The position numbers and the translations under genes are program-made. From contig JAWRYS010001452.1 in assembly GCA_034769895.1 (NCBI GenBank), positions 62,001 to 126,000 of the forward strand: DNA of 64,000 bases, in the 5' to 3' direction. The notes beneath the pieces are model-generated. The model did not search any database and was not told the DNA's origin. It saw nothing but the letters and a program-made list of their open reading frames with translations. Within the stretch, counting starts at the first letter, position 1. Every line of letters starts with the position of its first letter. This document shows, piece by piece, positions 42,311 to 52,827 of the stretch. This DNA comes from Magicicada septendecula (Eukaryota; Arthropoda; Insecta; Hemiptera; Cicadidae).

Positions 42311-44568
42311 GATACAAACTTATTTTCTAATGCTTTTTTCTCTCCCTTCCATATTAACACCATCTAATTACTTTTCTTTGTGAAACACACCTTTAAACTT
42401 TTACAATACATTTTTAAGTTATAACAATATTCTTTACTAGTCATCACAGTGAATATCACTACTTAGTGTTCATTATTCACTGATTAAATGTTCTATCCTA
42501 AATACTATTCATTGCAACTTGTTAAATGTTATTGTTCACTCTTAAAATTAAAACATATTGTTCACTCTTAAAACTAAAACATAAGTAATTTTACTAAGTC
42601 TTTACCTTAGCCTACTCTCCTCTTACTATTTGTATGATAGACAATATTTGTATTTATTTTTCACTAGCACTTTCTTAAATTATTTAGTGTTCATTATAAT
42701 TTATTTAGTGTTTCTTTAGTATTATATCACTCTAGTATAAATCACTTTCACTAATTCAACTTCCATTTATTTCTCATCATTTTATTCTCTTTCTCTACAC
42801 ACTATCTATACAACATTATTAATATTGTGTCTTTCTTAGTTAACAAATTACATATATCCCTAACTCTTTTGGTTAGTGTATTTTTATACATTGTTTCATA
42901 TTACTGACGGTTCATAATTGTCATTTTATCAATACTAACATTCATTAATAGTTTTGGTTCTTAACCGAATTTCATTGCCTTTATTACTTTGGGTTACATT
43001 ATTTCTCCCTTTTCTGTTTTTCATTACTTGTCTAGTTTTCTTGATGCGTTTCATCTTGTTTTCTTCCTCATGGGTTTGTTCTCTCTTGGTTTTCATTCTT
43101 CTTCTCCTTCCTTTGTCTTGTTTTCTTTATTTTGATTTCTTAGCTGGTTTCTCAACTGGTTTCTCAATTGGCCAATCTCTGGGGTTGGGTCAATGTCGTT
43201 TGTCTGTCAGTCTATCATTTTAGTTTCTTTGTTAATCACTTTCAGTTTATTACACCTCCTCCTTCCATGATAATTACTTTTTATTTATTTTTTACTATCC
43301 ACATAATTTATTTATTCAAACATAATATCATTTAGCATTTTTTATACATACTTATTGTTATCAAAATTTATCTGAATTTGGTGATGTTATATAATGCTCT
43401 CCCACCAAAATTGATCATTTTATAAAACGTGATTCTAAGTTTGATGAAATTATCAATTGTATCGTATCATTTTCTTCTTAAACTCTCCTGCTTCTCACTC
43501 GATTTTTTATGCTTAATTCTGTATCTTTTATTTCCTTTCTCCTGATTCTTTTCTTCGTCATTTTTTCTTATTGCGAACTGGCTTATTGATTTTATATTAT
43601 AAATTATTCCCTATAAATCTTATTTTCCCTAACTATCTTTACTCTGTAGTTGCAATCGATTCGGATGGGCTCTATTGGCTTACCTAACTCCGTCGTTCAA
43701 AACTACTCTTATTCTGAGATCAGGGGAACATCATCCCTGCTCAGTAAAATGATTGCTGGACTTATTCAACAGTCAATCTCAATTAATGAATCTTAAATAT
43801 AGTCATCTCGTGACTCAACATAATAATAATAATCATAACATTTGTTGGGAATCTTTTACCTTTGTACTTCATTATTGCTCAGTTCGAGTCATATATTTTT
43901 TCATCTTTCTTTATAGATACTACTTGATAATACTTGAAGCATTGCTTTTTATTGATACAATTCACATTTTTATTCATTTTTAATTACTTTTCGTTTCATC
44001 TCAATTCATATTACAACTCTTAGAATGTTTGTTTTATTTATTTCGTTTTTTGATCATTGGTTTTCTTAATCTTACTTCCATTTCTTTCTAAATAGTATTG
44101 GAAGTTGGTCATTTTGATTGATAGTATTTTTTTTTCATAACTTTTTAAATATCCTAGTAAGTTAGTGTTTCTTACTAGTTGGGAATGTTTTTAGCTTATT
44201 CCTTTATAGTATGTTTTGCTTTTTTGTGCCTTACATTTTGGCTAAAGATTATTGTAACTTAATCTTATTTTGTTAGGAATGTTTTGTAACTTCACTCCAT
44301 TATTATTAATTTTTATTCAAAGATTATAGTAAGTTATTGTTTTTTACTTTATGTGGATTCTTGGTAATTTTATTTCTCCCTTTTTTATGATTGGTCTAAA
44401 ATATTCTCGAATTATCTGTGTAAGCTGTCCTTACATAACTTTTTGAATTTTGAAATTCATTTTTTATATATATTTTTTCATTATTATTTATCAGTAAACT
44501 TTCTTGCTGAGATTATTCTTCCTTTTTATTCCAACTAACTTGGTGGGCCTTTTTAAATTGAATTCTTT

Positions 44569-44766
44569 TCAATTAAGTTTGATCGTCATAGAACTTTTTA
44601 AACTACTTAGGTAGGTTATCATGAAATCAGTCCCCTTTTCCTCGGCGTTTATCTTCACTTGGTTTACCCATGGTCCATCATTTCCTCTGCATTTGTGGTT
44701 CGGATAACCTTGGTGTATAGAACTATTTTCTTCCTTGTTATATAGGTTTCTTCTGTTTTGTACCAT
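44569..44766 (-). CDS. ORF3, unit 8
   Basis: T59S as in unit 7. Confidence 0.25.
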   Translation of the reverse strand: MVQNRRNLYNKEENSSIHQGYPNHKCRGNDGPWVNQVKINAEEKGTDFMITYLSSLKSSMTIKLN

Positions 44767-45527
44767 GATTCTTCTAATATCATATGTTCAGTGGTAACCA
44801 TGACTGCTTCCCTCATTTTATTACGTGTTTCTTTATTCAGCATTTCTATTTCTAGTATACTCAAGTGTGTTAGATACCTTCTTGATTTGTGACACCCTAT
44901 CTTGTTGTGAGTCCTGTCAATTTTGTGTGATTTCCATTTTCTTATTGATTTGTTGAAGTTTTCCTCTGCTGGTTGGTTGTGAATTCCTCCTATAATTTCT
45001 TTCAAGGTCCTCCTACAATCTTTATATCTCATTAATTTGCTTTGGTCGGTAAGGGGTAAATTGAACACATCAATTAGTCCGTTCTTCATCATCTCCACTT
45101 CTTCTCTTGTTTTTAGTAGTTTCTTTTTATATATTTTTCCTATTTCCTTTGTTTTCTTGATCTTCTTAATTATTCGGTTCTTCTTTACTCTTCTCAGGTT
45201 GGTTTTTGTGTGCTTAATTTTCTCATTGTTTTTGTTATCTTTATTCCCAGAAAACAATACACCTTTGTCTTCTTTATTCTTCATTTCTCCATTGATACCG
45301 TCAGAAGTGTTGTATAGTGTTTCATTCAATTGTGTGAAACCACTATCTACTGTTTCATCAAGTTGATCTGCTGGGTATCTTGTCTCTTCCCATTTTTTAT
45401 TCATCTCCGTTTTTGTCTGGTTGCTTTCTTTACGACATCCTTTGAAAATTAGTCTTATTTGCTGCTTTATTTCTTCTTTATTTTTCTCGTGGTCCTTCTC
45501 CAGCTGTTCCCTCAATTCTTCCTTCAA
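44664..45527 (-). CDS. ORF2, unit 8
   Basis: Same protein as unit 7 (I20, G180), as expected if this part of the two units was duplicated recently. Confidence 0.42.
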   Translation of the reverse strand: MKEELREQLEKDHEKNKEEIKQQIRLIFKGCRKESNQTKTEMNKKWEETRYPADQLDETVDSGFTQLNETLYNTSDGINGEMKNKEDKGVLFSGNKDNKNNEKIKHTKTNLRRVKKNRIIKKIKKTKEIGKIYKKKLLKTREEVEMMKNGLIDVFNLPLTDQSKLMRYKDCRRTLKEIIGGIHNQPAEENFNKSIRKWKSHKIDRTHNKIGCHKSRRYLTHLSILEIEMLNKETRNKMREAVMVTTEHMILEESWYKTEETYITRKKIVLYTKVIRTTNAEEMMDHG

Positions 45528-45940
45528 TTCTTCGTTTCTTTGCTGAATTTCCTCATCAATCGTTGTTGTAATGTTTCATTATTCTTGTTAATGGTTTGTC
45601 TCAATTCTTCCTTCTGTTTCTGAAAATTGTCCTCCTGTTTTTTAAAATTTTCACTTGTTTCTTCCTTCTGTTTCTGAAAATTTTCGTTTGTTTCTTTCTT
45701 CATTCCGTCAAATTTATTGGTCATATTATTCATCATCTCCATTAATTTTAGTATGTTCGGGTCTCCTCTAACTTCTCCCTTGTCGCCCGCCTGTAATTCC
45801 ATTTCTTCGTCTTGTGTTGGTTCTGTTGTGGTTATTGTTGTCTCCACTTCTTCAATCGGTGCTCCTTCCTCTTCTTCCCCTCTATTTTCTTCCATCTCTT
45901 TCTCCTTTGCCAACTTCTTTCCTAAATCTCTTGTGTGCAT
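45524..45940 (-). CDS. ORF1, unit 8
   Basis: Same as unit 7, including the silent change at K14. Confidence 0.55.
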   Translation of the reverse strand: MHTRDLGKKLAKEKEMEENRGEEEEGAPIEEVETTITTTEPTQDEEMELQAGDKGEVRGDPNILKLMEMMNNMTNKFDGMKKETNENFQKQKEETSENFKKQEDNFQKQKEELRQTINKNNETLQQRLMRKFSKETKN

Positions 45941-45987
45941 CCTGATCTCCTTTCGTGACCGCCGCTAGAACTTCGTATCTTCCTTTT

Positions 45988-46010
45988 TTCAAGCCCCATG
46001 TTGGGCGCCA
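45988..46010 (-). other. tRNA-Lys PBS, unit 8
   Basis: Unchanged from unit 1. Confidence 0.8.
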
Positions 46011-47040
46011 ATTTATAACCTACCGTTCGCGAATGTCCTGCCTACTTCAAGCCCCGCGATGGAAGCCAATTTATAACCAAACTCGTGTCTCGTGTCCCCT
46101 CGTATACCTCTGTAAAATATAACAGTGTGTCTGCGTGCGAAAATGTGTCTGTGTTTCTTACCACTGCGTCCTCGTACGGCGATGTACTTCACGATGTTTG
46201 GGCCCGTAGCGAACGTACTGGGGACCAGGTATCGTGGTTCCCGATTTGAGTTTCAAACGTAGTGGATTATCTCCGGGTGGCGCCAAATTGTTTATAGAAA
46301 ACAATTAAAATGGTTTGCTTATCAATGTTCTATTTGAACGAGGCGACGAATTCAATCTGTCCCGCCCTTTCTCAATTTCGTGTCAATCGAGATAGCGGTT
46401 GCTGGATTCGCTACTTGAGCGCTCGCCGTCGCATTGGAAACCTTCACTATACATTATATTTTTAAACATACACTTTGCTAATAGAAATAAGACACGAGTT
46501 AACACACACAGTATAAATTTATTATTAATTGGAAGTTAGTATTTTATAGACACAAGTTGTAATTAGTTTGTTCATATATAATTCTGCAACGGATAATTCT
46601 TTATAAGACTCTTACTCAAGGTTAAACGATTGACTTTTGAATACAAATAAACAGTAATGGCGATTTATTTCGCCGATCAACAAATATTTTGGTCGACGTT
46701 TGTGGGTTGTTTGGATCACGTTAAAAGGTTCAGATGCAGTTACAACATTAAAAATACACAACCTTACAATATTTTTTCCTTATGTAGGATAATGTGTAGT
46801 GGTAATTGTTTTGTTTAAGTGTCATACAAGATGTTTATAAGTCGTACATAAATATGAGTTTAGTTCTATAGTTAACAAAATTTTCAGTGATATAATTTTA
46901 TGGATCAATCCTTGTAAGAGAATAAAAATGATTTAGTGGTATTCAAAATACATTGAGAAATGGTCAAAGTGCGTTTATTTTTTGGAAGTTGAAATAATTT
47001 AACTGATACTTAACAGCCTTTCAGTACTGTATTATTCGGG

Positions 47041-47250
47041 ATGAAGAGAAGGAAGGATTATGGCTTCAATATTGTTCCTGTGTACTTTATTCGAGCTTCG
47101 GCATCTTTTTCACAGTGGGTTGGACTTATTTGGATATTTCATATTGAGTTAAACGTCTTCTCCCTCTGGAAATGGTATTCTGCATCCATCAGGCTTCTGT
47201 ACTCTCAATTTCTACACTTTGTTTTACTTCTAAGATGTCTCAAACGTTAA
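47041..47250 (+). CDS. Antisense 69-codon ORF, unit 9
   Basis: As unit 8, including the upstream changes. Confidence 0.3.
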   Translation: MKRRKDYGFNIVPVYFIRASASFSQWVGLIWIFHIELNVFSLWKWYSASIRLLYSQFLHFVLLLRCLKR

Positions 47251-49436
47251 AAGGTGTTGTACAGACGATTCGCGTCTGGCTTGCGATAGCGTCACTTTCC
47301 AAGTAAATGTATTTAACGGTAATTACCTCGTTAAACGGCCGTTCCCATGGTTACGTGTTTGCTCTCATTGGGTGAGCTCAATATTAGTACATTGTTATCA
47401 ATTTTCGAATTTCTTTCAAATCTTCCCATATCTTCGGACTTTCTTCCTCCTCTTATCTTCCTTCTGAGTTAATATCTAAATGCACTGTCATTTATATTTT
47501 CTCACAACGATTATTTTGGTACCCCACAATATTGGGTTTTATCAAGTTTTTTTAAGTGCACAATTAATTTCATACTTACTAATCACATTTCTTTGTTTAT
47601 ATAATTCCTTAATTTAATATTTGGATTTTAATAATAACTACTATTCATCCTTGATGAATTAGTCACATTGGATTTGTCCATTACATGGTGATTTTTATAC
47701 AATTAGTAATTGTTTATGTTTGACCGTTAGGCCTGTTTCACATTTAAGTAGCCATTACTGGATTTTTGTGGCTTCATACACAACATATTTCATTGAGTCC
47801 CAAATTGTTATTTTGCATTTATAATTAGGTTTAATGTATCTGGATGTGTTTTAATTAGTAACAACTGTGTTATTCAATCTTACTTGCTAATTATTTGCTA
47901 TTCATTACCAATATAAAATAAAACATCTAGGCCTATGGTCTGTATAACTCTTACAGCCATATCCATTTCATAACTAACAGTTTATATAATTCATTATTTC
48001 TTATTTGCTGTTCTGGTGCTAAACAATCTCACCTCTATTGAACTTTTTCCATTAAACTCACCTTATAACATGGGTATTGAATTAATGTTGATACAAACTT
48101 ATTTTCTAATGCTTTTTTCTCTCCCTTCCATATTAACACCATCTAATTACTTTTCTTTGTGAAACACACCTTTAAACTTTTACAATACATTTTTAAGTTA
48201 TAACAATATTCTTTACTAGTCATCACAGTGAATATCACTACTTAGTGTTCATTATTCACTGATTAAATGTTCTATCCTAAATACTATTCATTGCAACTTG
48301 TTAAATGTTATTGTTCACTCTTAAAATTAAAACATATTGTTCACTCTTAAAACTAAAACATAAGTAATTTTACTAAGTCTTTACCTTAGCCTACTCTCCT
48401 CTTACTATTTGTATGATAGACAATATTTGTATTTATTTTTCACTAGCACTTTCTTAAATTATTTAGTGTTCATTATAATTTATTTAGTGTTTCTTTAGTA
48501 TTATATCACTCTAGTATAAATCACTTTCACTAATTCAACTTCCATTTATTTCTCATCATTTTATTCTCTTTCTCTACACACTATCTATACAACATTATTA
48601 ATATTGTGTCTTTCTTAGTTAACAAATTACATATATCCCTAACTCTTTTGGTTAGTGTATTTTTATACATTGTTTCATATTACTGACGGTTCATAATTGT
48701 CATTTTATCAATACTAACATTCATTAATAGTTTTGGTTCTTAACCGAATTTCATTGCCTTTATTACTTTGGGTTACATTATTTCTCCCTTTTCTGTTTTT
48801 CATTACTTGTCTAGTTTTCTTGATGCGTTTCATCTTGTTTTCTTCCTCATGGGTTTGTTCTCTCTTGGTTTTCATTCTTCTTCTCCTTCCTTTGTCTTGT
48901 TTTCTTTATTTTGATTTCTTAGCTGGTTTCTCAACTGGTTTCTCAATTGGCCAATCTCTGGGGTTGGGTCAATGTCGTTTGTCTGTCAGTCTATCATTTT
49001 AGTTTCTTTGTTAATCACTTTCAGTTTATTACACCTCCTCCTTCCATGATAATTACTTTTTATTTATTTTTTACTATCCACATAATTTATTTATTCAAAC
49101 ATAATATCATTTAGCATTTTTTATACATACTTATTGTTATCAAAATTTATCTGAATTTGGTGATGTTATATAATGCTCTCCCACCAAAATTGATCATTTT
49201 ATAAAACGTGATTCTAAGTTTGATGAAATTATCAATTGTATCGTATCATTTTCTTCTTAAACTCTCCTGCTTCTCACTCGATTTTTTATGCTTAATTCTG
49301 TATCTTTTATTTCCTTTCTCCTGATTCTTTTCTTCGTCATTTTTTCTTATTGCGAACTGGCTTATTGATTTTATATTATAAATTATTCCCTATAAATCTT
49401 ATTTTCCCTAACTATCTTTACTCTGTAGTTGCAATC

Positions 49437-49438
49437 GT
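49437..49438. other. Junction of the 205-bp deletion (unit 9)
   Basis: Sequence equivalent to 43659-43863 of unit 8 is gone and two bases (TC) stand in its place. The same join at 55014/55015 and 60581/60582 shows a single origin. Confidence 0.85.
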
Positions 49439-50145
49439 CGTACTTCATTATTGCTCAGTTCGAGTCATATATTTTTTCATCTTTCTTTAAAGATACTACT
49501 TGATAATACTTGAAGCATTGCTTTTTATTGATACAATTCACATTTTTATTCATTTTTAATTACTTTTCGTTTCATCTCAATTCATATTACAACTCTTAGA
49601 ATGTTTGTTTTATTTATTTCGTTTTTTGATCATTGGTTTTCTTAATCTTACTTCCATTTCTTTCTAAATAGTATTGGAAGTTGGTCATTTTGATTGATAG
49701 TATTTTTTTTTCATAACTTTTTAAATATCCTAGTAAGTTAGTGTTTCTTACTAGTTGGGAATGTTTTTAGCTTATTCCTTTATAGTATGTTTTGCTTTTT
49801 TGTGCCTTACATTTTGGCTAAAGATTATTGTAACTTAATCTTATTTTGTTAGGAATGTTTTGTAACTTCACTCCATTATTATTAATTTTTATTCAAAGAT
49901 TATAGTAAGTTATTGTTTTTTACTTTATGTGGATTCTTGGTAATTTTATTTCTCCCTTTTTTATGATTGGTCTAAAATATTCTCGAATTATCTGTGTAAG
50001 CTGTCCTTACATAACTTTTTTGAATTTTGAAATTCATTTTTTATATATATTTTTTCATTATTATTTATCAGTAAACTTTCTTGCTGAGATTATTCTTCCT
50101 TTTTATTCCAACTTACTTGGTGGGCCTTTTTAAATTGAATTCTTT

Positions 50146-50343
50146 TCAATTAAGTTTGATCGTCATAGTACTTTTTAAACTACTTAGGTAGGTTATCATG
50201 AAATCAGTCCCCTTTTCCTCGGCGTTTATCTTCACTTGGTTTACCCATGGTCCATCATTTCCTCTGCATTTGTGGTTCGGATAACCTTGGTGTATAGAAC
50301 TATTTTCTTCCTTGTTATATAGGTTTCTTCTGTTTTGTACCAT
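50146..50343 (-). CDS. ORF3, unit 9
   Basis: Same protein as unit 1. Confidence 0.25.
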   Translation of the reverse strand: MVQNRRNLYNKEENSSIHQGYPNHKCRGNDGPWVNQVKINAEEKGTDFMITYLSSLKSTMTIKLN

Positions 50344-51104
50344 GATTCTTCTAATATCATATGTTCAGTGGTAACCATGACTGCTTCCCTCATTTTATTA
50401 CGTGTTTCTTTATTCAGCATTTCTATTTCTAGTATACTCAAGTGTGTTAGATACCTTCTTGATTTGTGACACCCTATCTTGTTGTGAGTCCTGTCAATTT
50501 TGTGTGATTTCCATTTTCTTATTGATTTGTTGAAGTTTTCCTCTGCTGGTTGGTTGTGAATTCCTTCTATAATTTCTTTCAAGGTCCTCCTACAATCTTT
50601 ATATCTCATTAATTTGCTTTGGTCGGTAAGGGGTAAATTGAACACATCAATTAGTCCGTTCTTCATCATCTCCACTTCTTCTCTTGTTTTTAGTAGTTTC
50701 TTTTTATATATTTTTCCTATTTCCTTTGTTTTCTTGATCTTCTTAATTATTCGGTTCTTCTTTACTCTTCTCAGGTTGGTTTTTGCGTGCTTAATTTTCT
50801 CATTGTTTTTGTTATCTTTATTCCCAGAAAACAATACTACTTTGTCTTCTTTATTCTTCATTTCTCCATTGATACCGTCAGAAGTGTTGTATAGTGTTTC
50901 ATTCAATTGTGTGAAACCACTATCTACTGTTTCATCAAGTTGATCTGCTGGGTATCTTGTCTCTTCCCATTTTTTATTCATCTCCGTTTTTGTCTGGTTG
51001 CTTTCTTTACGACATCCTTTGAAAATTAGTCTTATTTGCTGCTTCATTTCTTCTTTATTTTTCTCGTGGTCCTTCTCCAGCTGTTCCCTCAATTCTTCCT
51101 TCAA
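50241..51104 (-). CDS. ORF2, unit 9
   Basis: Intact, with G89V and T107A, both shared with units 10 and 11. Confidence 0.45.
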   Translation of the reverse strand: MKEELREQLEKDHEKNKEEMKQQIRLIFKGCRKESNQTKTEMNKKWEETRYPADQLDETVDSGFTQLNETLYNTSDGINGEMKNKEDKVVLFSGNKDNKNNEKIKHAKTNLRRVKKNRIIKKIKKTKEIGKIYKKKLLKTREEVEMMKNGLIDVFNLPLTDQSKLMRYKDCRRTLKEIIEGIHNQPAEENFNKSIRKWKSHKIDRTHNKIGCHKSRRYLTHLSILEIEMLNKETRNKMREAVMVTTEHMILEESWYKTEETYITRKKIVLYTKVIRTTNAEEMMDHG

Positions 51105-51517
51105 TTCTTCGTTTCTTTGCTGAATTTCCTCATCAATCGTTGTTGTAATGTTTCATTATTCTTGTTAATGGTTTGTCTCAATTCTTCCTTCTGTTTCTGA
51201 AAATTTTCCTCCTGTTTTTTAAAATTTTCACTTGTTTCTTCCTTCTGTTTCTGAAAATTTTCGTTTGTTTCTTTCTTCATTCCGTCAAATTTATTGGTCA
51301 TATTATTCATTATCTCCATTAATTTTAGTATGTTCGGGTCTCCTCTAACTTCTCCCTTGTCGCCCGCCTGTAATTCCATTTCTTCGTCTTGTGTTGGTTC
51401 TGTTGTGGTTATTGTTGTCTCCACTTCTTCAATCGGTGCTCCTTCCTCTTCTTCCCCTCTATTTTCTTCCATCTCCTTCTGCTTTGCCAACTTCTTTCCT
51501 AAATCTCTTGTGTGCAT
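51101..51517 (-). CDS. ORF1, unit 9
   Basis: Intact, with E13Q, M69I and private D104E in the coiled coil. Confidence 0.55.
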   Translation of the reverse strand: MHTRDLGKKLAKQKEMEENRGEEEEGAPIEEVETTITTTEPTQDEEMELQAGDKGEVRGDPNILKLMEIMNNMTNKFDGMKKETNENFQKQKEETSENFKKQEENFQKQKEELRQTINKNNETLQQRLMRKFSKETKN

Positions 51518-51564
51518 CCTGATCTCCTTTCGTGACCGCCGCTAGAACTTCGTATCTTCCTTTT

Positions 51565-51587
51565 TTCAAGCCCCATGTTGGGCGCCA
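51565..51587 (-). other. tRNA-Lys PBS, unit 9
   Basis: Unchanged from unit 1. Confidence 0.8.
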
Positions 51588-52617
51588 ATTTATAACCTAC
51601 CGTTCGCGAATGTCCTGCCTACTTCAAGCCCCGCGATGGAAGCCAATTTATAACCAAACTCGTGTCTCGTGTCCCCTCGTATACCTCTGTAAAATATAAC
51701 AGTGTGTCTGCGTGCGAAAATGTGTCTGTGTTTCTTACCACTGCGTCCTCGTACGGCGATGTACTTCACGATGTTTGGGCCCGTAGCGAACGTACTGGGG
51801 ACCAGGTATCGTGGTTCCCGATTTGAGTTTCAAACGTAGTGGATTATCTCCGGGTGGCGCCAAATTGTTTACAGAAAACAATTAAAATGGTTTGCTTATC
51901 AATGTTCTATTTGAACGAGGCGACGAATTCAATCTGTCCCGCCCTTTCTCAATTTCGTGTCAATCGAGATAGCGGTTGCTGGATTCGCTACTTGAGCGCT
52001 CGCCGTCGCATTGGAAACCTTCACTATACATTATATTTTTAAACATACACTTTGCTAATAGAAATAAGACACGAGTTAACACACACAGTATAAATTTATT
52101 ATTAATTGGAAGTTAGTATTTTATAGACACAAGTTGTAATTAGTTTGTTCATATATAATTCTGCAACGGATAATTCTTTATAAGACTCTTACTCAAGGTT
52201 AAACGATTGACTTTTGAATACAAATAAACAGTAATGGCGATTTATTTCGCCGATCAACAAATATTTTGGTCGACGTTTGTGGGTTGTTTGGATCACGTTA
52301 AAAGGTTCAGATGCAGTTACAACATTAAAAATACACAACCTTACAATGTTTTTTCCTTATGTAGGATAATGTGTAGTGGCAATTGTTTTGTTTAAGTGTT
52401 ATACAAGATGTTTATAAGTCGTACATAAATATGAGTTTAGTTCTATAGTTAACAAAATTTTCAGTGATATAATTTTATGGATCAATCCTTGTAAGAGAAT
52501 AAAAATGATTTAGTGGTATTCAAAATACATTGAGAAATGGTCAAAGTGCGTTTATTTTTTGGAAGTTGAAATAATTTAACTGATACTTAACAGCCTTGCA
52601 GTACGGTATTATTCGGG

Positions 52618-52827
52618 ATGAAGAGAAGGAAGGATTATGGCTTCAATATTGTTCCTGTGTACTTTATTCGAGCTTCGGCGTCTTTTTCACAGTGGGTTGG
52701 ACTTATTTGGATATTTCATATTGAGTTAAACGTCTTCTCCCTCTGGAAATGGTATTCTGCATCCATCAGGCTTCTGTACTCTCAATTTCTACACTTTGTT
52801 TTACTTCTAAGATGTCTCAAACGTTAA
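52618..52827 (+). CDS. Antisense 69-codon ORF, unit 10
   Basis: One silent change, GCA to GCG, at Ala21. Confidence 0.3.
   Translation: MKRRKDYGFNIVPVYFIRASASFSQWVGLIWIFHIELNVFSLWKWYSASIRLLYSQFLHFVLLLRCLKR

Larger units (their letters stand above)
40375..46153 (-). repeat. Tandem array unit 8 (5779 bp, longest)
   Basis: Gene-free A-rich stretch at 41472-44568, gag-like frames at 44569-45940, PBS region at 45988-46078. Longest copy because of a 10-bp insertion at 42301-42310 shared with units 9 and 10. Its left part matches unit 9 and its right part matches unit 7. Confidence 0.97.
46154..51730 (-). repeat. Tandem array unit 9 (5577 bp, deleted form)
   Basis: First of the short copies: about 205 bp is missing at 49437/49438, with two filler bases at the join. 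Gene-free stretch at 47251-50145, gag-like frames at 50146-51517, PBS region at 51565-51655. The 10-bp insertion is at 48080-48089. Confidence 0.97.

Noticed and set aside
51839..52042. 67-codon plus-strand ORF in unit 10
   Set aside because: Exists only because one base change removes an upstream stop. The 51-codon core has replacements in units 1 and 2 and a stop in unit 11.
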